From an uncultured Campylobacter sp. (GTDB lineage: Bacteria; Campylobacterota; Campylobacteria; Campylobacterales; Campylobacteraceae): a stretch of DNA of 37,984 nt. Shown piece by piece: positions 25,346 to 32,576 of the stretch; the first letter of the stretch is position 1, and the number at the start of each line of letters is the position of its first letter. The notes beneath the pieces are model-generated. The model searched no databases. It was not told the DNA's origin and worked only from the letters and a program-made list of their open reading frames with translations. A program made the translations under genes and the position numbers. Location: positions 1 to 37,984 of the forward strand of contig NZ_CALJPC010000023.1 of assembly GCF_937981295.1 (NCBI RefSeq), written 5' to 3'.

Positions 25346-25960
25346 ATGAGAGTATTAAAATTTATTTTTATAATAGCGACGTCTATTTTGTTTTGTTATG
25401 TGGCGGAGGAGCTTATAAATTATTTGATAATTAAGCCGCGCATTCCTATGGAATTTACCGATATAAATTTAACTAAAGCCGGCAATAAAGCGGAATTATA
25501 TATAAATAACAAAGATGATAAAATTTGTAGATATTTTACTTTGGATTTTGTCTCATACGATTACGATAGAGATATGAAGCTCTTGGATGATGAGTTCGCA
25601 AATACGTATATAGGAGGGGAATACGACGTGAACGAAACGCTGCTGCGCGGTACCAAAATACCGCTAAGTCTAAAGATATACAAAATAGATAATGAGCCGA
25701 ATAAATTTGGACGCGGAAAGGAGTATTTTTATTATAAGTTAAAACCCGTGTTTGCAGAGGTGAGGAATTTACGCCCCGCGTATATGCAAACGAGTATTTA
25801 TAGGGGCGAGAAACACTATGACGCATATAGTGCGACGATCGCCTGCACGCCCTTACAAAAAGGTATGTATAAGGTAGAACTAGAGAATTTACAAGATTTG
25901 CCTATTTTTTCGAATGTAAAAATTTATTTTACTACGAAAGATAGCGGCCTTAAATATTAA
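25346..25960 (+). CDS. membrane-anchored periplasmic protein, hypothetical
   Basis: 204 aa. N-terminal transmembrane helix (residues ~4-29) followed by a beta-rich domain: MEFTDINLTKAGNKAELYIN, then repeated strand-like stretches and a C-terminal CTPLQKGMYKVELENLQDLP segment typical of Ig-like or DUF-type envelope proteins. I do not recognise the family. AT-rich; GGAGCAAT precedes the ATG. Part of the 22.8-26.9 kb accessory island. Confidence 0.7.
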   Translation: MRVLKFIFIIATSILFCYVAEELINYLIIKPRIPMEFTDINLTKAGNKAELYINNKDDKICRYFTLDFVSYDYDRDMKLLDDEFANTYIGGEYDVNETLLRGTKIPLSLKIYKIDNEPNKFGRGKEYFYYKLKPVFAEVRNLRPAYMQTSIYRGEKHYDAYSATIACTPLQKGMYKVELENLQDLPIFSNVKIYFTTKDSGLKY

Positions 25961-26251
25961 GAGGGCTGCAAGAAAAGGTATTTGATAATTGCGATGTAGA
26001 AGCTAGTTCGTACAAACCTTTGTTTCTAGGCTTTTTATTTTGCGTTTGTAATAAAAATATTAAGCAGCATTTAATCCGCTGCACAATACAATATATCGTA
26101 AATATAATTTGAAATTTAATGAAAATGCAGTTAGATTTTGTGCGCCCATTCGCACTTTGCTGATATCGAGGGTAGCCGCTAAGTCTAATTACCGAACTTG
26201 CGATAGCATGCGCTTTTTGGGCTACCATCTATGTTTATTTAAAGGAACACA

Positions 26252-26821
26252 ATGAAAAATCCGCTTCGTTACGTGGATTATTGTAATGATCTAATCAAAT
26301 TCGGCTTTGCTAAAAAGCATAATTTTTTAGCTATGATTGCCGTATTTTCTATGGTTCTTATGCCTATATGTTTTTTAGCTGCTTATGCAGTTGCACCTAG
26401 TGAGAAGTCCTTACAAAATCCATATATTTTCTCCGGAACAGTAGAGAAATTTTTTAGATTTCATAGTTATAAAAGCGGTAATGGTTGCAAGATATCCGTA
26501 GCGGGAAATGGCAAAATCTTTTCTTGGGAATTTATCGACTTTCATATTGATACAAACAAATACGACTATGAAGAAAAATACTTTTGTGATTTTATATTTA
26601 GTAGATACATTAATAATAAATGCGTAATCTTAAAAATGATCAATCTTCATATCGTAGAATTTGGAGATTGTGATAATAAAGTAATCATCGAAGTTGATCT
26701 TAGGCAAAATTTCTTTGAACAAAAACTCTTTTTATTCAGCGGAATTATCTTGGCGCTAGTTTTATTTTTTACATTTTTTCAACTAAATAAAGCATATAAA
26801 AATTCATTAAAAGGGGCATAA
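26252..26821 (+). CDS. two-helix membrane protein with external domain, hypothetical
   Basis: 189 aa. Helix 1 at about residues 26-48 (FLAMIAVFSMVLMPICFLAAYAV in part) and helix 2 at about 157-176 (FLFSGIILALVLFFTFF) frame a ~105-residue Cys-containing domain; a short basic cytoplasmic tail follows. AAAGGAA precedes the ATG. This design is common among immunity proteins to membrane- or periplasm-acting toxins, but no family is recognised. The 291 bp upstream hold no gene I can support. Confidence 0.7.
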   Translation: MKNPLRYVDYCNDLIKFGFAKKHNFLAMIAVFSMVLMPICFLAAYAVAPSEKSLQNPYIFSGTVEKFFRFHSYKSGNGCKISVAGNGKIFSWEFIDFHIDTNKYDYEEKYFCDFIFSRYINNKCVILKMINLHIVEFGDCDNKVIIEVDLRQNFFEQKLFLFSGIILALVLFFTFFQLNKAYKNSLKGA

Positions 26822-26823
26822 AT

Positions 26824-26901
26824 ATGTCGTATAACGTTTCCGCAATATCTGATGCGATAAGAATTCTACTTAAAAATACGCGCAGGAATTCATTCTGCTA
26901 A
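26824..26901 (+). pseudogene. 25-codon reading frame, probable truncated gene start
   Basis: AAAAGGGGCAT, then ATG 3 bp after the previous stop, gives MSYNVSAISDAIRILLKNTR and a stop soon after. The good ribosome site and protein-like start suggest the 5' end of a lost gene cut short next to GAATTC. It could instead be a genuine micropeptide. Confidence 0.4.
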
Positions 26902-27037
26902 CGTCAAATAAACTTTTTTAATATATATCGCAAAATTTTTCTCACTCATGCCTCGACACTTCAAATTTATTGCTCGAATATAAACTTTACTTCGTGATCC
27001 ATATAGAGCTTACCGCGCAGCTTGCTATCCGCAGCGC

Positions 27038-27697
27038 TTACTCCTCGTTTCCCTCCGTTCGCACGATCAGGCTTTTTGGAAGGCGAAATTTCTCGATGAT
27101 CTCGCACTCTTTGGCGCGCATCTGCCCGTCGTCGCTTTCGTGATCGTAACCTAGCACGTGCAGCAAGCCGTGCGTAAAAAGCAGCGCCGTCTCGTCATCC
27201 CTGCCGTGCCCAAGTTGCGCGGCTTTCAGCTCTACGAGGTCTAAATTTATCACGACCGAGCCGAGCAGCGCGGGGGCGAAATTCCCGACGCCAAAATTCT
27301 CATTCTTTAAATTTTCATCGCCAGAACTTTCGCCCTCGGAATTTTCAGAATTTATGGTATTGGAATTTTCACTCGCAGAATTTGCGGCGCTTGTATTTTC
27401 ACTAGCGGAATTCGCGACGCCTGTATTTTCGCCAGCGGAATTCACAGCGTCTAAATTTTTATCGCCGCTGTTTTCATTCGCGGAATTCTCTTCGCTAAAA
27501 TCCTCGCCGAAGCCTGCAAACGCCGCAGGATCGAGTGGGAAGCTCAGCACGTCGGTCGCCTTATCGATGCCGCGCGTTTGCGCATTTAGCTGCCGCATCT
27601 CCTCGCCGCGCACGAAAATTAGCTCGACGCTCCCGCCGCCCAGCTCCGCCGCGATAGCGTCCAAAATTTCGGGATAGGGCTGCTCGCAAAGTATCAT
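27038..27697 (-). CDS. ybeY: endoribonuclease YbeY with internal low-complexity insert
   Basis: 219 aa; the family is normally 135-165. Single-strand endoribonuclease for 16S rRNA 3' maturation and ribosome quality control. Conserved parts: ELIFVRGEEMRQLNAQTRG, KATDVLSFP, LGSVVINLDLV and the zinc motif HGLLHVLGYDH (His166, 170, 176). About 75 residues (65-140) of ENS/NSA repeats interrupt the protein between the LSFP loop and the LGSVVIN strand. Motifs are intact, so activity is expected. Divergent from queC across 54 bp. Confidence 0.93.
   Translation of the reverse strand: MILCEQPYPEILDAIAAELGGGSVELIFVRGEEMRQLNAQTRGIDKATDVLSFPLDPAAFAGFGEDFSEENSANENSGDKNLDAVNSAGENTGVANSASENTSAANSASENSNTINSENSEGESSGDENLKNENFGVGNFAPALLGSVVINLDLVELKAAQLGHGRDDETALLFTHGLLHVLGYDHESDDGQMRAKECEIIEKFRLPKSLIVRTEGNEE
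27274..27505 (-). repeat. RAATTY array inside ybeY
   Basis: About 11 RAATTY hexamers in ~210 bp (GGAATTTTC, GGAATTCGC, AGAATTT), one per ~19 bp. The near-repeated unit GCGGAATTCGCGACGCCTGT / GCGGAATTTTC recurs at ~30-bp intervals, coding ENSASENT-type repeats. Confidence 0.8.
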
Positions 27698-27724
27698 TTT
27701 TACCCCTCTTTTATAAAATTTTCG

Positions 27725-27730
27725 TATAAT
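27725..27730 (+). promoter_or_regulatory. -10 box of queC
   Basis: TATAAT lies 21 bp before the queC start in the 54-bp divergent ybeY-queC spacer, followed by AAAGGA. Confidence 0.6.
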
Positions 27731-27751
27731 TTTAGCAAAAAAAGGATGAAA

Positions 27752-28957
27752 ATGAGAGCTTTATGCGTGATCAGCGGCGGCATGGACAGCGCGACCTGCG
27801 CCTATATCGCAAAGCGCGAAGGTTATGAGATCGTGGCGCTGCATTTTGACTACGATCAGCGCACGATGGGCAAGGAGCGCGAGTGCTTCGGTAAAATTTG
27901 CGACGATTTAGGGGTCGCAAAGAGGTTCGTTTTAGACGCTTGCTTAATCGCGCAGATCGGCGGTAACGCCCTTACGGACGGCGCTTTGCCGATCAGAAAG
28001 GGCGCGGCGGAGCTTCGCGGCGCGGCAAATTTTACCGGCACCGAGATTGATAGCGCGACAAATTCCAAGAGCACCCGCCTAGAAGGGCAAAATTCTATCG
28101 AGGCAAATTCCGTCGCCGAACTAGACAGGCAAAATTCTATTGCAGCAAATTCTATTAATGCCGAGATTAGCGGGCAAAATTTTACCGCGTCAAATTTCTC
28201 GGCGAGCCCTGCGGACGCTATGCTTGATGCAGATTTGGCGCGAAATAGCGGCTGCGTGCAGAGCGGTGAAATTTTAACCCAAGGCGGTGAAACTTCACTC
28301 GGGGACAATGAAATTTCACCGCAAGGCAGTAAAATTTCGACTCAAGGCGGCAAAATTTTAGCCCGCGACGACAAAATTTCACCGCAAGACGGCGAAATTT
28401 TACCTCAAAGCGGGGCTGAGCCGCAGCAGGGCGATAAAATTCCACCCAAGCACACAGAGGGTGAAATTTTACCACAAAGCCAAAACAATCAAATTTTACC
28501 GCCAAGTCAAAGCGATAAAATTTCACTGCCAAGCGGCGAGAGTGTGTTTTCGGATCTGCCGAGCACCTACGTGCCGTTTCGCAACGGCGTGTTTTTGAGC
28601 GTCGCCGCCGCCCTTGCCGAGAAGGAGCGCTGCGACGCGATCTTCATCGGCGTGGTGCAGGAGGATAGTAGCGGCTACCCAGACTGCAGCGCGGGCTTCA
28701 TCGGCGCGTTTGAGCGAGCGCTCGATCTGGGTACGAGCCGCGACTTCCATCCGCGTATCAAAACCCCGCTCGTGCACCTTAGCAAGGCGCAGATCGTTTC
28801 GCTGGCGCTTGAAATCGGCGTGCCGTTAGAGCTTACGTGGAGCTGCTACGAGCGCGAGGACGCTGCGTGCGGGCTTTGCGACAGCTGCCTGCTGCGGCTT
28901 AAAGGCTTTGCAGGCGCCGGCGCGAAAGATAAAATCCCCTACGCGATAAAAATTTAG
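27752..28957 (+). CDS. queC: 7-cyano-7-deazaguanine synthase with large insert
   Basis: 401 aa from ATG 27752, which lies 5 bp after AAAGGA; the ATG at 27746 overlaps that site. The family is normally ~220-240 aa. Converts 7-carboxy-7-deazaguanine to preQ0 for queuosine tRNA modification. PP-loop ATPase motif VISGGMDSAT at the N-terminus, VPFRNGVFLSVAAALAE in the middle, and the zinc cluster CYEREDAACGLCDSC near the end. About 180 residues of low complexity (nt ~27998-28540) sit between the first and second halves. Core motifs intact, so likely active. Confidence 0.94.
   Translation: MRALCVISGGMDSATCAYIAKREGYEIVALHFDYDQRTMGKERECFGKICDDLGVAKRFVLDACLIAQIGGNALTDGALPIRKGAAELRGAANFTGTEIDSATNSKSTRLEGQNSIEANSVAELDRQNSIAANSINAEISGQNFTASNFSASPADAMLDADLARNSGCVQSGEILTQGGETSLGDNEISPQGSKISTQGGKILARDDKISPQDGEILPQSGAEPQQGDKIPPKHTEGEILPQSQNNQILPPSQSDKISLPSGESVFSDLPSTYVPFRNGVFLSVAAALAEKERCDAIFIGVVQEDSSGYPDCSAGFIGAFERALDLGTSRDFHPRIKTPLVHLSKAQIVSLALEIGVPLELTWSCYEREDAACGLCDSCLLRLKGFAGAGAKDKIPYAIKI
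27998..28540 (+). repeat. RAATTY array inside queC, using two reading frames
   Basis: About 18 RAATTY hexamers in ~550 bp. The 5' half gives Gln-Asn-Ser/Ala-Asn-Ser units (frame AAT-TC). The 3' half uses another frame of the same DNA word, giving GEILPQ/SKISTQ/DKISPQ units (GAA-ATT-TTA, AAA-ATT-TCG). The shared element is the DNA motif, not the peptide. Confidence 0.8.
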
Positions 28958-29249
28958 ACGTGCCGCGGCGAAATTTACCGAGCCCGCGTAGCTCGACGTG
29001 TCATCGCAGCGCCTGATATGCGCGGGTTTTGAATACGTAGCGCCGCACGATTTGTGGCGGGATTTCAAACATACGGCGGCGGCTTGTGCTTTGGCGCGCG
29101 CCGAGCCGCGGCTGTAAATTTAAACTACGCTTTGAAATTTTAAAAATTTTAACGAGAGCGTTGCGCACGGTTCAAAGCAAAAGTTAATTATAAATTTAAC
29201 TCCTATGCTTATATTTAGTAGCGCGCAGGCGGATATAAACATATCGCGG
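28958..29249. other. spacer after queC; GC-rich then AT-rich, no gene
   Basis: The first ~150 bp keep the GC-rich character of queC without an open frame; the rest is AT-rich with AAATTT words. Base composition shifts here at the boundary of the accessory island that starts at 29284. Confidence 0.5.
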
Positions 29250-29255
29250 TATAAT
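29250..29255 (+). promoter_or_regulatory. -10 box of the immunity-like array
   Basis: TATAAT in GCGGTATAATCC, 29 bp before the first gene, with TAAGGAG as ribosome site. It probably serves the whole 29284-31014 array, since the later spacers are short. Confidence 0.6.
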
Positions 29256-29283
29256 CCGAGAATTAAATTTTAAGGAGTGGAGA

Positions 29284-29730
29284 ATGGCGTTTGAAAATGC
29301 AATCATCACCAAAGAGGATGATGAGAAGTACGGGTTGAGCAAAATTTTTTATCAATATAGTCCGTATCATGAAGAACTACCTAGAAATTTTGTTGTTGAT
29401 AGACAAAAAGATATTTGGTTTCTTTTAATTAAAAGACTACCAAATGAAGGGTATGATTATGGTTATGGGAGCAAAAAGCTATGGAGGCTTTATATTCAAG
29501 GAAATAATTTAGATATTCTTTTGGACTACGAATATGATCAAGAAGTGGATGGACGCAAATTTCAAAGGGTGTGGAAAATTATCAAGGTAAATGTTATAAA
29601 TTCTATTATTCCAGATAATGAAGTTATTAAAATATTGAGAGATATTTTGATTGATTTTAAATTTAGACCAGGCTGGGAGGATAAGGATGATTTTAGTGTA
29701 GCGTTAATAGATGTAAGAAAGGAAAAATAA
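29284..29730 (+). CDS. immunity-like cytosolic protein, paralogue A
   Basis: 148 aa, no signal or membrane segment, AT-rich. Starts MAFENAIITKEDDEKYGLSK and carries the motif FVVDRQKDIWFLLI, then LWRLYIQGNNLDILLDYEYD. These line up with WVIDRQRDIW, EEIWLLYYKG and ELDIRRIYDE of the two downstream paralogues. Likely a diverged member of the same family. Size, acidity and arrayed duplication resemble immunity proteins of polymorphic toxins; no known family is confidently recognised. Confidence 0.75.
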   Translation: MAFENAIITKEDDEKYGLSKIFYQYSPYHEELPRNFVVDRQKDIWFLLIKRLPNEGYDYGYGSKKLWRLYIQGNNLDILLDYEYDQEVDGRKFQRVWKIIKVNVINSIIPDNEVIKILRDILIDFKFRPGWEDKDDFSVALIDVRKEK

Positions 29731-29731
29731 A

Positions 29732-30214
29732 ATGGCATTCGTAGCAGAATATATCTCTAAAGAGGATATTGAGAAATATGATATTATAAATCGTGTAGAT
29801 CAGTGCTTGGCAAAATATCATTATAATCCACAAAAACCCTATCAAATGAAGTGGTTAGACTGGGTCATCGACAGGCAAAGAGATATTTGGCTTATCTTTG
29901 TTTGTAGCCCGCATCTGCCTGATCCAAGAGACGGATATACCGGAGAGGAGATTTGGCTGCTTTATTATAAAGGTAGAGAAATCGAGCTTGATATAAGGCG
30001 AATTTATGATGAGACAACGAGTAAATATTTCACGGAAAATCCATTTAAGGTCAAATATAAATTCCAAAGCGTAAATTCTGATGTTGGGGATATTTCGATA
30101 GACGAGCTTTATAAAATTTTAAATGAAGCCTTGTCTGAGTATGGTAGCGGCGGTATTGAAAATAGGGAATATGTTCCAAAAGATCATGAAGTCGTAACTT
30201 TTTTGCACGATTAA
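29732..30214 (+). CDS. immunity-like cytosolic protein, paralogue B
   Basis: 160 aa, starting 1 bp after the previous stop. N-terminus MAFVAEYISKEDIEKYD, central WVIDRQRDIWLIFV, DPRDGYTGEEIWLLYYKG and C-terminal KDHEVVTFLHD. Strongly similar to the gene at 30454 along its whole length and more weakly to paralogue A. No catalytic motif seen; acidic and soluble. AGGAAAAATAAA precedes the ATG. Forms a two-gene cassette with the 68-aa gene that follows. Confidence 0.8.
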   Translation: MAFVAEYISKEDIEKYDIINRVDQCLAKYHYNPQKPYQMKWLDWVIDRQRDIWLIFVCSPHLPDPRDGYTGEEIWLLYYKGREIELDIRRIYDETTSKYFTENPFKVKYKFQSVNSDVGDISIDELYKILNEALSEYGSGGIENREYVPKDHEVVTFLHD

Positions 30215-30230
30215 ATATAAAGGATAAAAA

Positions 30231-30437
30231 ATGACAAATGAACAAGCAAAGAAGATTTTGGCAGATATAGCGAATGACAAGGATGTGCGCACCAGTAGCG
30301 GCGCCAAGGTAACCGCTGAAAATTTTGAGAAATTTTTTCTAAACGATATGGTTGGGAGACTAGGCATTAAAAGCGAAGGCGATATCTACGAGCATATAAG
30401 CGAATATAAATATGTCGTAGATATAATTAAATATTAA
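30231..30437 (+). CDS. small protein alternating with the immunity-like paralogues
   Basis: 68 aa, MTNEQAKKILADIANDKDVR onward, predicted mostly helical and soluble. AAAGGATAAAAA precedes the ATG. The same leader and 5' coding sequence recur, broken, at 30949 after the other 160-aa gene, so this gene belongs to a duplicated cassette. Function unknown. Confidence 0.7.
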   Translation: MTNEQAKKILADIANDKDVRTSSGAKVTAENFEKFFLNDMVGRLGIKSEGDIYEHISEYKYVVDIIKY

Positions 30438-30453
30438 ATTTAAGGAGTAGAAA

Positions 30454-30936
30454 ATGGCGTTTGTTGCGGAATATATTTCTAAAGAGGATATTAAGAAATA
30501 TGGAGTTATTGACATAGTAAATAGCTCCAGAGCAAATTTTGGTGAACTTCCATTGGGCGATCAACGTATAGAGCAGCTTGATTGGGTCATCGATAGGCAG
30601 AGGGATATTTGGTTTATCTTTGTGTGTGATCCGCACTTGCCGGATCCACGAGATGGATTTACGGGCGAGGAGATTTATATTTTATGTTATAAGGGTAATG
30701 TTATCGAGCTTAATATAAGGCGAATTTATGACGAAACTACGAGTAAAATGCTCGTGGACAACCCGTTTTTTATCAAATATAAGCTGGAAAATATCAATTC
30801 TAGTCTTGACGGAATTTCGTTAGATGAGCTCTATAAAGTGCTTAATGAAGCTTTGATAGAATATGGCGAAAGTGGCATACACGGTAGAAAGTTCCTGCCA
30901 AAAAAACATGAAGTCGTAACTTTTCTGCATGATTAA
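30454..30936 (+). CDS. immunity-like cytosolic protein, paralogue C
   Basis: 160 aa, same length as paralogue B and very similar: MAFVAEYISKEDIKKYG, WVIDRQRDIWFIFV, DPRDGFTGEEIYILCYKG, RRIYDETTSK, HEVVTFLHD. The difference is concentrated in residues ~20-40. TTTAAGGAGTAGAAA precedes the ATG. It is the second copy of the two-gene cassette; its small partner is decayed. Confidence 0.8.
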   Translation: MAFVAEYISKEDIKKYGVIDIVNSSRANFGELPLGDQRIEQLDWVIDRQRDIWFIFVCDPHLPDPRDGFTGEEIYILCYKGNVIELNIRRIYDETTSKMLVDNPFFIKYKLENINSSLDGISLDELYKVLNEALIEYGESGIHGRKFLPKKHEVVTFLHD

Positions 30937-30948
30937 GAAAGGATAAAA

Positions 30949-31014
30949 ACGACAAGCTAACAAAGCCGATCAAATTTTAGCAGATATTGCAAGCGACAAG
31001 GACGTGCAACGTTA
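30949..31014 (+). pseudogene. decayed second copy of the 68-aa gene
   Basis: After the same AAAGGATAAAAA leader as at 30231, the start reads ACG instead of ATG, codon 4 is TAA instead of GAA, and one extra base shifts the frame. The sequence then resumes as ILADIASDKDV and stops at TAG. Three independent lesions show a dead copy. Confidence 0.85.
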
Positions 31015-31206
31015 GCGGTACCGATGGCGGTGCGAGCACGAAAGGAGTTTAGCAAAACGTGGCGCGAGCTTCAAGCGCGATATGTAAATTTAAAGCGAAT
31101 TTAATCCAAAATCCAACCGTGAGCGAGCGCGAGATAAAATTTTATTCAAACGCCCAGCGCGTAAGAAACCGCTAGCGGACGCAGACTATTTGTAAATTTT
31201 AAAATT

Positions 31207-32214
31207 TCACTCAAACGCCGAGCGTAGATTTAGATGCGGGATGATCTCAAGCTCTGCGGGTGCCGTAAATTCCTTTTTACGCAGCTTTTCTATCGCCGCG
31301 CGCGCGATCATAGCGGCGTTGTCGGAGCAAAATTTCATCGGCGCGAAAAGTATCTCGCAGCCCGCCCGCTCGCACAAATCCGTCAAAAGCCCGCGCAGAT
31401 GCAGGTTTGCGCTTGCTCCGCCCACGACGCCGAAGCGCGCAAATCGGCGCAGCTCAAAGACCCGCTGCAATTTATCCAGTATGTGCGCGCACGCCGCGTC
31501 CTCAAAGCAGCGCGCCAGATCGCGCATCGCCCGCTCATCTAGCTCGCCCGCCTCTTTTAGCTTTTCGATCTGCACGCGCACGGCGTTTTTAAGCCCCGAA
31601 AAGCTATACTCTAGCCGCCTATCGCCCTTCAGCGGCACGGGCAGCTCAAACCGCGGCTCGCCCCCTTTTGCGAGCTCCTCGATGAGTGCGCCGCCCGGAT
31701 AACCAAGACCTAGCATTTTGGCGACCTTATCGAAGCTCTCGCCGAAGCTGTCGTCGCCGGTGGTCGCTAAAATTTCGATACCCCCCGCAGTGTCGATATC
31801 CAAAACCATCGTATGCCCGCCGCTAACGAGCAAAACGCCCATCGGAAATCGCGCCTCGCCGCCTAAAAACAGCGAGTAAACGTGGCCTATGAGATGATTT
31901 ACGCCGATGAGTGGCAAATTTAGCGCGAGCGCGAGCGCTTTTGCCATATTCACGCCGCCGATCAGGCTCACGCTGAGCCCCGGGGTATTGGTCGCTGCGA
32001 CGGCGCTAAGCTCGCTAAAATAGGGCTTTGCGCGCTGCAAAATCCGCGGCAGCGCCTCCGTATGCAGCCTCGCGGCAAGCTCGGGCACGACGCCGCCGTA
32101 TTTGGCGTGATCGGCCTCCTGGCTTATTTTTTCGTAAAATTTCAGCTCGAAACTGCGCTCATCCATCACCGCGACCGAGCTGTCGTCGCAGCTGCTCTCA
32201 ATAGCAAGTATCAC
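31207..32214 (-). CDS. tsaD: tRNA N6-threonylcarbamoyladenosine transferase
   Basis: 335 aa. Transfers the threonylcarbamoyl group to A37 of ANN-decoding tRNAs, with TsaB/TsaE. Kae1/ASKHA motifs: AIESSCDDSSVAV, GGVVPELAARLHTE, metal site HLIGH (His107, His111), LVSGGHT, and GLGYPGG. GTG start at 32214 supported by AAGGA 6 bp upstream and TATAAT at 32240-32245 on the minus strand. In C. jejuni this gene neighbours ctsG; here it is beside the accessory array. Confidence 0.95.
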   Translation of the reverse strand: MILAIESSCDDSSVAVMDERSFELKFYEKISQEADHAKYGGVVPELAARLHTEALPRILQRAKPYFSELSAVAATNTPGLSVSLIGGVNMAKALALALNLPLIGVNHLIGHVYSLFLGGEARFPMGVLLVSGGHTMVLDIDTAGGIEILATTGDDSFGESFDKVAKMLGLGYPGGALIEELAKGGEPRFELPVPLKGDRRLEYSFSGLKNAVRVQIEKLKEAGELDERAMRDLARCFEDAACAHILDKLQRVFELRRFARFGVVGGASANLHLRGLLTDLCERAGCEILFAPMKFCSDNAAMIARAAIEKLRKKEFTAPAELEIIPHLNLRSAFE

Positions 32215-32511
32215 ACAAAATCCTTAAAATTTTTCGCTCATTATACTCAAAAATCGGCTCTGCGGCGCGGATGAAATTTTAAAATTTAAAACGGCGCGCT
32301 TTAAATTTTGTCTTTATCGCGACATACTTCCGCTCGCGGGGCTAAATTTTAAAATTCGCCGTTCGGCTCGGTCGCGGTACGCTAGCGGAATTAAATTTAA
32401 AACGCGCCGCCACCACACCATGTTTGCCGCTACGATGCGCTCCGTATCTGCCGCGGCGGATAAATTTTAAATAGATGAAATTTTGGCAGTTGAAATTTAG
32501 CGGGCAAATTT
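32215..32511. repeat. spacer with AAATTT hexamers; tsaD promoter
   Basis: No gene. Contains the tsaD -10 box (TATAAT, minus strand, 32240-32245) and about eleven AAATTT words alternating with GC-rich stretches, like the other long spacers. Confidence 0.6.
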
Positions 32512-32544
32512 AAAAAGGCCTTTGGATTTAAAGCTCCAAAGGCC
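32512..32544 (-). terminator. rho-independent terminator of creD
   Basis: GGCCTTTGGA (32517-32526) pairs with TCCAAAGGCC (32535-32544) across an 8-nt loop. On the minus strand the stem is followed at once by five T and an AT-rich tail. It lies 33 bp beyond the creD stop. Confidence 0.88.
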
Positions 32545-32576
32545 GTTACGATTAAATTTAGCGGTAAATTTAAAGG

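Noticed and set aside
22818..26901. Prophage or insertion sequence
   Set aside because: No integrase, transposase, terminal inverted repeats or phage structural genes seen.
28218..28532. 104-codon minus-strand frame with repeated VKFHR-type units
   Set aside because: Antisense reading of the queC motif array.
29284..30936. Toxin-antitoxin operon
   Set aside because: The three larger proteins are paralogues of one another and no toxin-like or DNA-binding motif is visible; an immunity-type array fits better.
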